From: RU20A sp042610495
GTDB lineage: Bacteria; Pseudomonadota; Alphaproteobacteria; Rhizobiales; Rhizobiaceae
Direction: 5' to 3'
NCBI RefSeq assembly: GCF_042610495.1
Contig: NZ_JBHGAP010000001.1
Span: 496,001 to 560,000, forward strand
Length of the DNA: 64,000 nt
Part shown: positions 1-7,079 of the stretch, one piece after another
How positions within the stretch are numbered: the stretch's first letter is position 1
Layout: each line of letters starts with the position of its first letter
Made by a program: the position numbers and the translations under genes
The notes under the pieces: generated by a model
Told to the model about the DNA's origin: nothing
What the model saw: the letters and a program-made list of their open reading frames with translations, nothing else
Database searches by the model: none

Positions 1-1405
1 CTGACAGCCAGGCGGCGCAGTCCGACAATGCCCGTTCCGCCATCAGGTTCTTCTTCACGACCGCCTTTTCCTTGCCCCGGAACCGCTTGACGCCTTCCGG
101 CCGGGTGATCGCACCCGGCTCCAGCGGCGGGAAGAGGCCGAAATTGACGTTCATGGGCTGGAAGGAGCGCTTGCCCGGCTCCTCGTCAGAAACGATGTGC
201 CCGCCGGTGATATGGCCGAGCAGGGCGCCAAACGCGCTCGTCTGCGGCGGGACGACGGGCGTCAGCCCCTTGCGCTCGGCAGCGGCGAAACGGCCGGCCA
301 GGAGCCCGATGCTGGCGCTTTCCACATAGCCCTCGCAGCCGGTGATCTGGCCGGCAAAGCGCAGGCCAGGCCGCGACTTGAGCTGCAGCGTGGGATCGAG
401 CAGGGTGGGCGAGTGGATGTAAGTGTTGCGGTGCAGGCCGCCGAGCCGCGCGAACTCCGCTTTCTCGAGCCCGGGAATCATGCGGAAGACTTCGGCCTGC
501 GCGCCATAGCGCAGCTTGGTCTGGAAGCCGACCATGTTGTAGAGCGTGCCGAGCGCATTGTCCTGGCGAAGCTGCACGACCGCGTAGGCCTTCACCGTCG
601 GGTTATGCGCATTGGTCAGGCCCATCGGCTTCATCGGCCCGTGGCGCAGCGTCTCGCGGCCGCGCTCGGCCATGACCTCGATCGGCAGGCAGCCGTCGAA
701 ATAGGGCGTGCCTTCCCATTCCTTGAAGCCGGTCTTGTCCCCGGCGATCAGCGCATCGACAAAGGCATTATACTGCGCCTCGTCCATCGGGCAGTTGATA
801 TAGTCCTTGCCCGTGCCGCCGGGGCCAACCTTGTCGTAGCGCGACTGGAACCAGCAGATGTCCATGTCGATCGTGTCGAAATGCACGATGGGCGCAATCG
901 CGTCGAAGAAGGCCAGCGCATCCTCGCCGGTTTCTGCACGGATCGCTTCCGCCAGCGACGGCGCGGTCAGCGGGCCCGTGGCGACGATCGACAGACCCCA
1001 GTCCGCTGGCGGCAGGCCAGCGACTTCCTCGCGCATGACCGTGATCAGCGGATGCGCCGCGATCTCGGCCGTCACCGCCTGTGCAAATCCGTCGCGATCG
1101 ACCGCCAGCGCCCCGCCAGCAGGCACCTGATGGCGATCGGCAGCCTGCATGATCAGCGAACCCGCCAGCCGCATCTCGGCATGCAGCACGCCGACCGCAT
1201 TGCTGGTCGCGTCGTCGGAGCGGAAGGAGTTGGAACAGACGAGTTCGGCGAGATCGTCGGTCTTGTGGGCGTCCGTGCCGCGTACGCCGCGCATTTCGTG
1301 GAGCACGACCGGCACGCCGGCCTGGGCTATCTGCCAGGCGGCTTCGGAGCCGGCCAGCCCGCCGCCGACGACATGGATGGGAGCGAAGGAGGATGTGTTC
1401 TGCAT
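1..1405 (-). CDS. trmFO: tRNA (uracil-5-)-methyltransferase TrmFO, 3' end cut by window edge
   Basis: TrmFO makes ribothymidine at U54 of the tRNA T-loop, using methylenetetrahydrofolate and FADH2. The frame gives 468 codons and runs off the left edge; family members are only slightly longer, so only the last few residues are missing. An N-terminal dinucleotide-binding motif GGGLAGSE (residues 14-21) is followed by the family's HEMRG and CSNSFRSD blocks and, near the visible end, ITGCEGYVESASIGLLAGR. The ATG at 1405 is preceded by an AGG-type RBS. It is the most downstream visible member of a minus-strand block and no partner gene is visible upstream within 150 bp. Confidence 0.97.
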   Translation of the reverse strand, partial: MQNTSSFAPIHVVGGGLAGSEAAWQIAQAGVPVVLHEMRGVRGTDAHKTDDLAELVCSNSFRSDDATSNAVGVLHAEMRLAGSLIMQAADRHQVPAGGALAVDRDGFAQAVTAEIAAHPLITVMREEVAGLPPADWGLSIVATGPLTAPSLAEAIRAETGEDALAFFDAIAPIVHFDTIDMDICWFQSRYDKVGPGGTGKDYINCPMDEAQYNAFVDALIAGDKTGFKEWEGTPYFDGCLPIEVMAERGRETLRHGPMKPMGLTNAHNPTVKAYAVVQLRQDNALGTLYNMVGFQTKLRYGAQAEVFRMIPGLEKAEFARLGGLHRNTYIHSPTLLDPTLQLKSRPGLRFAGQITGCEGYVESASIGLLAGRFAAAERKGLTPVVPPQTSAFGALLGHITGGHIVSDEEPGKRSFQPMNVNFGLFPPLEPGAITRPEGVKRFRGKEKAVVKKNLMAERALSDCAAWLS

Positions 1406-1504
1406 GCCAAGCCTCCTACACCAACGCCCCGGAAAGCGGAATCGATTTGTGATGCCGCAGCACGCCGGCCGATGGCGTTTGCGTGAACAGACAGACGCCC
1501 GAAA

Positions 1505-1529
1505 CGCAAAACGGCGCCCGAAGGCGCCG
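1505..1529 (-). terminator. Intrinsic terminator of the first DUF1127 gene
   Basis: A perfect 7-bp GC stem (CGGCGCC / GGCGCCG, 1512-1518 and 1523-1529) carries a UUCG-type tetraloop on the minus strand and is followed there by GTTTTGCG. It lies 25 bp past the stop of the DUF1127 gene at 1555-1698. Confidence 0.8.
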
Positions 1530-1554
1530 CAGCGGTCAGTCCCGGTCCGGCTGC

Positions 1555-1698
1555 TTAGCGGAACGAACGGGAAGCGATGTTGCGGATGTCGTACCGCGTG
1601 ATGCCGATGTCGGCGAGCGTGTGGGTCGGCAGGCTGGCCAGCTCGGCCATCGTACGGCGGTAGTTGATCCAGCTCTTGGCAATGCGAATCGGGTTCAT
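1555..1698 (-). CDS. DUF1127 small protein A (47 aa)
   Basis: A 47-residue arginine-rich protein with the DUF1127 pattern: a helix with W10 and RR (residues 14-15), then ELASLPTHTLADIGITRYDIRNIA, the family's hallmark L-xx-L-xDIGI-xR-x-I core. I start it at ATG 1698 because GAGGAAAC lies just upstream; longer in-frame extensions have no family similarity. In Rhodobacter the DUF1127 protein CcaF1 binds RNA and affects processing and turnover of co-transcribed CCUCCUCCC small RNAs; in Agrobacterium and Sinorhizobium short DUF1127 proteins affect stress and phosphate physiology. The clustering here with RNAs of that type suggests an RNA-linked role, which is inference. Confidence 0.9.
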   Translation of the reverse strand: MNPIRIAKSWINYRRTMAELASLPTHTLADIGITRYDIRNIASRSFR

Positions 1699-1993
1699 GG
1701 ATGTTTCCTCGAAAGACGTGTTGGAGCGCCGCGCGCTCTCTTGACCGTGCTTATACGCGCGGCCGCACGCCAGATGGAGTGCAAAGAAAAGGCATCTGCC
1801 ATGCAAATGTGCAGGACGATGCATGAATTCGAGGCAGACATCCCGAGTGATTGAAATTCCGGCGGTCGCTGATGGTGTCGAGGCGGCGACAGCCGGCCGG
1901 GGCGGGTTGGTGCGCGCGGTCTTGCAGGCGTTTCGGTCCGGAGCGGGGGTGACGCCGGCGCAGTCATTCCGTAACTCAACTACGGCGCCAAAC

Positions 1994-2028
1994 GAAAAAC
2001 GCCCGCCGGACAAGTCCGGCAGGCGTTT
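1994..2028 (-). terminator. Intrinsic terminator of the second DUF1127 gene
   Basis: On the minus strand AAACGCCTGCCGGA pairs with TCCGGCGGGCGTTT across a CTTG loop (1997-2028, one G-U pair) and is followed by a T-run. The left arm is the same sequence as the left arm of the last hairpin of the small RNA at 2432-2560. Confidence 0.88.
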
Positions 2029-2059
2029 GAAGGCAATGCGGGTCGCTGACCCAGAAGAC

Positions 2060-2203
2060 TTACTTCACGGCGCGGCGGGCAACCTGCGGGATGTCGTCGC
2101 GGCCGATGCCGAGGTCGTTCAGTTCGCGGTCCGTCATGCGGCCGAGTTCGTTGCAGGTCTGACGGTACTTGCGCCAGGTGCTGAAGGAGCGTGCCAGGTT
2201 CAT
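2060..2203 (-). CDS. DUF1127 small protein B (47 aa)
   Basis: A second 47-residue DUF1127 protein, paralogous to the one at 1555-1698: helix 1 with the FSTWRKYRQT segment, then NELGRMTDRELNDLGIGRDDIPQVARRAVK, with the RELNDLGIGRxDI core typical of the family. The ATG at 2203 has a strong RBS (AGGAAGAG), so I reject the longer in-frame start further upstream. It has its own terminator and a possible -10 (ATTATA on the minus strand at 2271-2276). It is probably an independent unit downstream of the two small RNAs. RNA-binding or phosphate/stress functions are known for some family members; the role of this one is not shown by sequence. Confidence 0.9.
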   Translation of the reverse strand: MNLARSFSTWRKYRQTCNELGRMTDRELNDLGIGRDDIPQVARRAVK

Positions 2204-2270
2204 GATCTCTTCCTTTCCAAGATCCGTCGCCAGCCTTTTATCTCTCGCTGGCCTCATCTGATGGACTGAA

Positions 2271-2298
2271 TATAATCGATGTGATGGCCGTTCCCCAG
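2271..2298 (-). promoter_or_regulatory. Possible promoter of DUF1127 gene B
   Basis: Minus-strand CTGG (2295-2298), an 18-nt spacer, and ATTATA (2271-2276). The same CTGG-N16-18-box geometry precedes both small RNAs of this locus. The start site would lie about 60 nt before the ATG, with a small GCCAGC/GCTGGC hairpin (2229-2252) in the leader. Confidence 0.35.
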
Positions 2299-2318
2299 CG
2301 CTTATGCTGCATCGCACC

Positions 2319-2334
2319 CATGCAGAGAGCGCAT
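2319..2334. repeat. 16-bp inverted repeat, left copy
   Basis: CATGCAGAGAGCGCAT here is the exact reverse complement of ATGCGCTCTCTGCATG at 3098-3113. The pair brackets the small RNA array and the DUF1127 B promoter. Each copy contains the partial palindrome ATGC-N7-GCAT. Confidence 0.75.
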
Positions 2335-2431
2335 CTCTGTTTAGGAAAGATTTACCGGATTTTAAGGATGATCTGCGCTAGGCGCCGCGTGGGCGGCCAG
2401 CGGCAGTTGATCGGAAGCGTGTCAGCAGGTG

Positions 2432-2560
2432 CCTGAAAGCAACAACGCCTGCCGGGGGAGGAGATCCGGCAGGCGTCGCTTGTTCCGACTGACAACTTGG
2501 GAGGAGGAACGTTGTCAGTCCCATCGGCCGCGCTGGGAGGAGGAGTGCGCTTGCAGATGA
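2432..2560 (-). ncRNA. Cuckoo-type (CcsR-like) small RNA 1, three anti-SD hairpins
   Basis: Read on the minus strand, three successive hairpins display pyrimidine loops. The first is a short GCGC stem with ACTCCTCCTCCCA (2530-2550). The second is a 10-bp GACTGACAAC/GTTGTCAGTC stem with GTTCCTCCTCCCAA (2487-2520). The third is an 11-bp ACGCCTGCCGG/CCGGCAGGCGT stem with ATCTCCTCCC (2445-2476), followed by TGTTGCTTT, so it probably acts as the terminator. This matches the cuckoo RNA family (CcsR1-4 of Rhodobacter), defined by CCUCCUCCC loops and linked to DUF1127 genes. The family's usual form has two hairpins; three are seen here. The 5' end is placed from a possible promoter at 2567-2594. Confidence 0.82.
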
Positions 2561-2566
2561 TGTGAA

Positions 2567-2594
2567 GATAAGGCGCACCCCTGCATTTTTCCAG
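2567..2594 (-). promoter_or_regulatory. Possible promoter of small RNA 1
   Basis: Minus-strand CTGGAA (from 2594), an 18-nt spacer after CTGG, and CTTATC (2567-2572). Transcription would start about 10 nt before the first hairpin. It resembles heat-shock-sigma (RpoH) promoters more than the TTGnnn promoters of the tRNA genes in this window, but CTGG is not the RpoH consensus CTTG. Confidence 0.35.
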
Positions 2595-2609
2595 AGATGT
2601 TTGAGAATG

Positions 2610-2636
2610 GCACCTATGCGCCAAATGCATAGGTGC
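2610..2636. promoter_or_regulatory. Palindrome upstream of small RNA 1
   Basis: GCACCTATGC and GCATAGGTGC form perfect 10-bp arms separated by 7 bp. The centre ATGCGC-N5-GCAT (2616-2630) is the same pattern as in the 16-bp repeats at 2319 and 3098. It lies just upstream of the possible promoter of small RNA 1, so an operator is more likely than a terminator; no T-run follows it on either strand. Confidence 0.5.
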
Positions 2637-2821
2637 GTGGCCGCGCGAGAAAAAATGCTTAAAAAAAGATCAAGATCGTCTCTCACGCCGTCGCGAACGC
2701 CTTTGGGCAGCCTCGTCGCTTTGCTTGGCGTGCCGCTCCAGCGCGAAACGAGGCGACCAGTCTTGCCAGTGGCCAACGCGGGGATCCTGAAATCGGCAGC
2801 CATCTCGCATGCCAGCCCGCG

Positions 2822-2950
2822 GCCCAAAACAATAACGCCCGCTGCGGGAGGAGCAGCGGGCGTCATTTGGGATGATCGGCGACTGGGAGGAGGAGTGCCG
2901 CCGATCCAATCGGGGCGCGCTGGGAGGAGGAGGAGTGCGCGCTCCCGAAA
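2822..2950 (-). ncRNA. Cuckoo-type (CcsR-like) small RNA 2, three anti-SD hairpins
   Basis: A second copy with the same plan. The first hairpin has a GCGCGC stem extended by CGGG/CCCG around an ACTCCTCCTCCTCCCA loop (2911-2947). The second has an 8-bp GATCGGCG/CGCCGATC stem around GCACTCCTCCTCCCAGT (2874-2906). The third is an 11-bp ACGCCCGCTGC/GCAGCGGGCGT stem with the loop TCCTCCC (2835-2863), followed by TATTGTTTTGG as a terminator. Compensated stems with unlike sequence but constant loops argue for selection on RNA structure rather than coding. The 5' end is uncertain: a possible promoter at 3038-3063 would add about 80 nt of leader. Confidence 0.82.
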
Positions 2951-3037
2951 CTCATTCACGAACCTTTCAGTCCGGGGCCTGTGCTTTCGCGGGCTGACCG
3001 GGCCCTTCGTCTACGTCGCCATCGTCGGCGCCGTTTC

Positions 3038-3063
3038 GATAAGTCATACATATTCCATGCCAG
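3038..3063 (-). promoter_or_regulatory. Possible promoter of small RNA 2
   Basis: Minus-strand CTGG (3060-3063), a 16-nt spacer and CTTATC (3038-3043), the same two boxes as in front of small RNA 1. Confidence 0.3.
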
Positions 3064-3097
3064 TCCGTTTGTGCAGTGCAATACGCGAATGGATGCC

Positions 3098-3113
3098 ATG
3101 CGCTCTCTGCATG
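3098..3113. repeat. 16-bp inverted repeat, right copy
   Basis: ATGCGCTCTCTGCATG, the exact reverse complement of 2319-2334; it lies upstream (in the minus sense) of small RNA 2. Confidence 0.75.
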
Positions 3114-3302
3114 ATGTTGAGCTGTGTTGCGTCGCATTGCCAACTCTGAACAATTTCAGGCTTGTAGCATGACCGTTCCTGCGCTCCTGTGGACACGGTC
3201 GCGTTGGAGTGCTTCCATTCGCGTGACGGGCGAGGGGATTCACGTCCCGACGATGCGCCCTGGCGGGTGCGCGCGCGAAGGACAGAAAGGTCGGAAACAT
3301 CC

Positions 3303-4421
3303 ATGTATCGATCGAGGCTGGAGAAGGATCTGAGGCATTGGGCCGGTCTCGGGCTGGTTTCCGAACCCGCTGTCGCCGCCATGCTGACCGAGTTCGATCA
3401 ACGCGAATCGAGTTTCAGTCTGGGGCGCGTGCTGATGCTGATCGCTGCCCTGCTGATCGCCGCGTCTGTCCTTTTGCTGGTTGCTGCCAACTGGGAGGCG
3501 ATTTCCCGGCCGCTGCGGGTGGGGCTTATCCTGGGGCTGATCTGGTGCGGCTACGGCGCAGGTGCCGTCTTCCAGATGCGGGGTGCCCGCGTGCTCGCCC
3601 AATGCTGTCAACTGGTCGCCACCGTGAGCTTCGGCGGTGCCATCGCGCTTGTCGGACAGATGTATCACCTGTCGGGCGACGCGGCCGATGCGTTGGCAAT
3701 CTGGTTTGCCGTGTCCTGCCTTGCCGCCGCGCTGTTCCGCATGCCGGCGCTCACCACGCTGTCATCCGTTCTGCTCGCCGCGCTTTTTGCGACCCTGGTC
3801 TTCGATGACGCCTATATCGCGATCGCCGGGCAGGGCGCCTGGTATGTGCCGCTGGCGCTTGTGATCGTCCTTGCCCTGGTGCGCTACACCGGCGCCGATC
3901 GCACGCGCCACATCGTCTACCTCACCATGATCACCTGGTTTGGCTGGCTGTATTCCGAAGTCGATGCGGCAGGCACGGCCATCGCCTATGTAGCGATCGG
4001 CGCAGCCGGCTTTCTCCTTTCCGTCCTGCCGGTATCGCCCCTCTCGAGCCTTGCCAGCCGGACGGGCGCTGCGCCGGCTTTCTACAGCTACCTCCTTGGC
4101 GCGCTTGGCCTGCTGGCGCTGCATCTCTCCTTCGATCTCGCATCAACCGCCCGCTCGACGATGCTCGGGCTGGGCATCGTCACCTTGGTCTATGCGCTCG
4201 GCGGGATCGCTCTTGCGGGCCGCCTCAATGGGCCTGTGCGTTATCTCGCCTACCTCATCTTCGCCGTCGAATGCTTCTATCTGGCATCGGAAACCGTCGG
4301 TTCCATTCTCGGCACTTCCGGCTTCTTCCTTCTGTCGGGCTTTGGCGTTGCGCTGCTCGCCTTTCTCGTCGTGCGCATAGAAAAGAGACTGTCTGACCGA
4401 CGCAAGGAGATGACAGCATGA
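3303..4421 (+). CDS. DUF2157 multi-pass membrane protein
   Basis: A 372-residue protein: a short cytoplasmic N-terminus (YRSRLEKDLRHWAGLGLVSEPAVAAMLTEF, typical of DUF2157), then about ten hydrophobic helices beginning with the LMLIAALLIAASVLLLVAANWE block. Function of the family is not known. I choose ATG 3303 because the upstream in-frame extension is polar, arginine-rich and unlike the family. The stop overlaps the start of the GDYXXLXY protein gene by 4 bp (ATGA), so the two are translationally coupled, an association common for these two families and suggesting a joint envelope function. Confidence 0.88.
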   Translation: MYRSRLEKDLRHWAGLGLVSEPAVAAMLTEFDQRESSFSLGRVLMLIAALLIAASVLLLVAANWEAISRPLRVGLILGLIWCGYGAGAVFQMRGARVLAQCCQLVATVSFGGAIALVGQMYHLSGDAADALAIWFAVSCLAAALFRMPALTTLSSVLLAALFATLVFDDAYIAIAGQGAWYVPLALVIVLALVRYTGADRTRHIVYLTMITWFGWLYSEVDAAGTAIAYVAIGAAGFLLSVLPVSPLSSLASRTGAAPAFYSYLLGALGLLALHLSFDLASTARSTMLGLGIVTLVYALGGIALAGRLNGPVRYLAYLIFAVECFYLASETVGSILGTSGFFLLSGFGVALLAFLVVRIEKRLSDRRKEMTA

Positions 4422-5029
4422 CCATGACGACAGCAGCCCCGGACCCCGCAACCCGCAAGCCCCTCCTTGCGCCCTTGCTTGCCGCCCTTGTCGTTGCACT
4501 TCTGCAGACCGGCATTGTCGGTTGGGCCATCGCCCAGCGCGCGACGATCCTGCGTCAGGGTGATCCGGTGGTTCTAAAGACGGCGCCCGTCGATCCGCGC
4601 GACCTCCTGCGTGGCGACTATGTCGTCCTCTCCTACGAGATCGCCACCATCGATTCCGATCGCATCGTCGGCCCGACGCCGGATGCCACCACGCCCGCGC
4701 GGCTGCATGTGCGCATTGCGCCCGGTGCGGATGGCTTCTGGACGGTGAGCGAAGCCTCGTTCGAGCCTCTGGCGAAACGTCCGGGAAGCGTCATTCTCCT
4801 CACCGAACCCTTCGCCTGGTATCCGCCGGCGCCCGGCACGACCTCCAGCTACTTTGTCTCCTACGGTATCGAGCGCTACTACGTGCCCGAAGGCGAGGGG
4901 CGTGCGCTGGAAGATGCCGTCATCGCGCGCTCGCTCGCCGTCACTGTCCGGGTTTCCGACGCCGGGACGGCGCAGATTGCCGCCCTGTCGATCGACGGCA
5001 AGCCCGTCTACGATGAACCGCTCTTCTGA
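4418..5029 (+). CDS. GDYXXLXY domain protein
   Basis: A 203-residue protein with one N-terminal membrane anchor (LLAPLLAALVVALLQTGIVG, residues 16-35) and a periplasmic domain containing the name-giving motif GDYVVLSY (66-73), preceded by VDPRDLLR. The family has no established biochemical function. It overlaps the upstream DUF2157 gene by ATGA, so the pair forms a two-gene operon. No terminator is evident before the tRNA-Leu promoter about 65 bp downstream. Confidence 0.9.
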   Translation: MTMTTAAPDPATRKPLLAPLLAALVVALLQTGIVGWAIAQRATILRQGDPVVLKTAPVDPRDLLRGDYVVLSYEIATIDSDRIVGPTPDATTPARLHVRIAPGADGFWTVSEASFEPLAKRPGSVILLTEPFAWYPPAPGTTSSYFVSYGIERYYVPEGEGRALEDAVIARSLAVTVRVSDAGTAQIAALSIDGKPVYDEPLF

Positions 5030-5093
5030 TTTTCGCAGACGCTACACATCGCCCGTCCACGGCAGCCCCGTCATGGTGCCGTCACGATTTTCC

Positions 5094-5122
5094 TTTGCGC
5101 CCACCGGAGCCGGTGTTATAGA
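5094..5122 (+). promoter_or_regulatory. Promoter of tRNA-Leu
   Basis: TTTGCG (5094-5099), a 17-bp spacer and TATAGA (5117-5122), about 34 bp before the mature tRNA 5' end; a housekeeping-sigma layout shared with other tRNA genes of the window. Confidence 0.65.
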
Positions 5123-5155
5123 CACGCCCGCGCCGGGGCAGGGTTCCAGGCGCAT

Positions 5156-5240
5156 GCGGGTATGGTGGAATTGGTAGACACACCAGATTTAGGTTCTGGC
5201 GCCGAAAGGCGTGGGAGTTCAAGTCTCTCTACCCGCACCA
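5156..5240 (+). tRNA. tRNA-Leu (anticodon TAG)
   Basis: An 85-nt gene with encoded CCA. Acceptor arms GCGGGTA/TACCCGC pair fully. The anticodon stem CCAGA/TCTGG encloses TTTAGGT, giving anticodon TAG. A long variable arm (GGCGCCGAAAGGCGT region) is typical of class II tRNA-Leu, and the T-arm carries GTTCAAGT. It decodes CUA and other CUN codons. Confidence 0.97.
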
Positions 5241-5519
5241 GATGATGGGTCGCCCACGATGGCGACCGGCGGGGCACGGAGGGCGGCGGACAACAGATAT
5301 GTCCGGGATCGCCTCCGGTGCTTCCAGGAAGATGGCATTTTGGGTCTGCGCTCGCGCAGGCCAGAGCATGGATTTCCGTGGCCGGACGGAGGGTATGCAG
5401 GCATTTTGCTTGCAAAACGGCCCGTGAAATGCGTAAAGCCACACCCGGCAAAAGGATCGGCCCAGATGCCCGCGCTCGTCCAGCGCCTGGGCATCGCAAC
5501 GTGAAATGAAGGTTTGAAC

Positions 5520-7013
5520 ATGCAGGTTATCGAAACGCTCGCTGAAGGGCTGAAGCGCGAACTCAAGATCGTCATCCCGGCCAAGGACATGGAAGCGCGC
5601 ATGAACGAGCGCCTCGTCGAGGTCAAGGATCGCGTCCGCATCAACGGTTTCCGTCCGGGCAAGGTGCCGATGGCGCACCTCAAGAAGGTCTACGGCAAGT
5701 CCGTCATGGCCGAACTCGTCAACGAGCTGGTGCGCGAAAAGCCGACCGAAATCCTCAACGAGCGCGGCGAAAAGTCTGCGACGCAGCCCGAAGTGGCGAT
5801 GACCGAGGACCAGGCCGAAGCCGAAAAGATCCTCGCCGCCCAGGCCGATTTCGAATTCACCGTTGCTTATGAAGTCATCCCGGCAATCACGCTCGGCGAC
5901 GTCTCCGGCATCAAGGTTACCCGCGAAGTCGTCGAGATTCCGGATGAGGACGTGACCGAGCAGATCCTCAAGATCGCCGAAAGCGCCCGTGCCTACGAAA
6001 GCAAGAAGGGCAAGGCCGAGAACGGCGACCGCGTGACCATGGACTATCTCGGCAAGGTCGATGGCGTTGCCTTCGACGGCGGCAAGGCCGAAGATGCCGA
6101 GCTGGTTCTGGGCTCCGGCCGCTTCATCCCCGGCTTCGAAGACCAGCTCGTCGGCGTGAAGGCCGGTGACGAAAAGGTCATCACCGTGACCTTCCCGGCC
6201 GAATATCCGGCTGCCAACCTCGCCGGCAAGGACGCCACCTTCGACATCACCGTCAAGGACGTTGCCGCCCCCGGCGCCATCGAGATCAACGACGAACTCG
6301 CCACCAAGCTCGGCCTCGAATCGGCTGACAAGCTGAAGGAAATCGTCCGCGGCCAGATCGAAAGCCAGTACGGCTCGATCACCCGCCAGAAGATCAAGCG
6401 CCAGATCCTCGACCAGCTCGACGAGCAGTACAAGTTCGAGACCCCCGAGCGTCTGGTCGATGTCGAGTTCGAGAACATCTGGCGCCAGATCAACACCGAC
6501 CTCGCCCAGGCCGGCAAGACCTTCGCTGACGAAGACACGACCGAAGAAGAAGCCCGCGCCGAATACCGCAAGCTCGCCGAGCGTCGCGTCCGCCTCGGTC
6601 TCGTCCTCTCCGAAATCGGCGAGAAGGCCGGCGTCGAGGTGAGCGAAGACGAAATGCAGCGTTCGCTGTTCGAACAGCTGCGCCAGTTCCCGGGTCAGGA
6701 AAAGCAGATCCTCGACTACTTCCGCAACACGCCCGGCGCTGCCGCTTCGCTGCGCGCCCCGCTGTTCGAAGAAAAGGTCATCGACCACCTGCTCTCCGAA
6801 ATATCCGTCACCGACAAGACCGTCACCAAGGACGAGCTGATGGCTGACGACGAGGACGGCGACGAAAAGGCCGCTGCCAAGAAGCCCGCCAAGAAGAAGG
6901 CCGCCAAGGCCGAGGCCGCATCGACCGAAGCCGCTGCCGAAGGCGAGGAAGCTCCGGCTCCGAAGAAGAAGGCCCCGGCCAAGAAGAAGGCCGCTGAAGG
7001 CGACGCCGAATAA
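5520..7013 (+). CDS. tig: Trigger factor
   Basis: Ribosome-bound chaperone and peptidyl-prolyl isomerase that receives nascent chains. The N-terminal ribosome-binding domain has the signature GFRPGKVP (43-50). An FKBP domain follows (around residues 160-245, GDRVTMDYLGKVDG...), then the helical C-terminal domain. At 497 residues it is longer than E. coli Tig (432) because of a roughly 60-residue Lys/Ala-rich tail with KKPAKKKAAK-like repeats. ATG 5520 is chosen over an in-frame TTG six bases upstream since AAGG sits at the right distance. The gene is single, with about 280 bp of unassigned sequence between tRNA-Leu and its start, and ends at a strong terminator. Confidence 0.97.
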   Translation: MQVIETLAEGLKRELKIVIPAKDMEARMNERLVEVKDRVRINGFRPGKVPMAHLKKVYGKSVMAELVNELVREKPTEILNERGEKSATQPEVAMTEDQAEAEKILAAQADFEFTVAYEVIPAITLGDVSGIKVTREVVEIPDEDVTEQILKIAESARAYESKKGKAENGDRVTMDYLGKVDGVAFDGGKAEDAELVLGSGRFIPGFEDQLVGVKAGDEKVITVTFPAEYPAANLAGKDATFDITVKDVAAPGAIEINDELATKLGLESADKLKEIVRGQIESQYGSITRQKIKRQILDQLDEQYKFETPERLVDVEFENIWRQINTDLAQAGKTFADEDTTEEEARAEYRKLAERRVRLGLVLSEIGEKAGVEVSEDEMQRSLFEQLRQFPGQEKQILDYFRNTPGAAASLRAPLFEEKVIDHLLSEISVTDKTVTKDELMADDEDGDEKAAAKKPAKKKAAKAEAASTEAAAEGEEAPAPKKKAPAKKKAAEGDAE

Positions 7014-7035
7014 TCAACGGCACTTCAACGAGATG

Positions 7036-7066
7036 ACGAAAAGGCCGCCTCCGGGCGGCCTTTTGC
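7036..7066. terminator. Bidirectional terminator between tig and the EEP gene
   Basis: The stem AAGGCCGCC/GGCGGCCTT (7041-7062) with a TCCG loop has TTTT on its right and AAAA on its left, so it can end tig (plus) and the converging phosphohydrolase gene (minus). Confidence 0.9.
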
Positions 7067-7079
7067 GTCTGCCAGCATC

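Noticed and set aside
2445..2947. Short regularly spaced repeats considered as a CRISPR array
   Set aside because: Only the 8-16-bp loops repeat; spacing and stems vary, no cas genes are near, and the hairpins explain the repeats.
2378..2959. 193-codon open frame over the small RNA array
   Set aside because: It exists only because the repeated CTCCTCC loops lack stops. The stems are compensated as RNA, and the peptide matches nothing.
2319..3113. 16-bp inverted repeats considered as ends of an insertion sequence
   Set aside because: The 760-bp interior encodes no transposase and no target duplication is visible; shared regulatory sites fit better, although an old insertion is not excluded.
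5241..5519. Region between tRNA-Leu and tig searched for a small gene or terminator
   Set aside because: Short open frames here lack RBS and similarity; apart from what must be the tig promoter I see nothing supportable.
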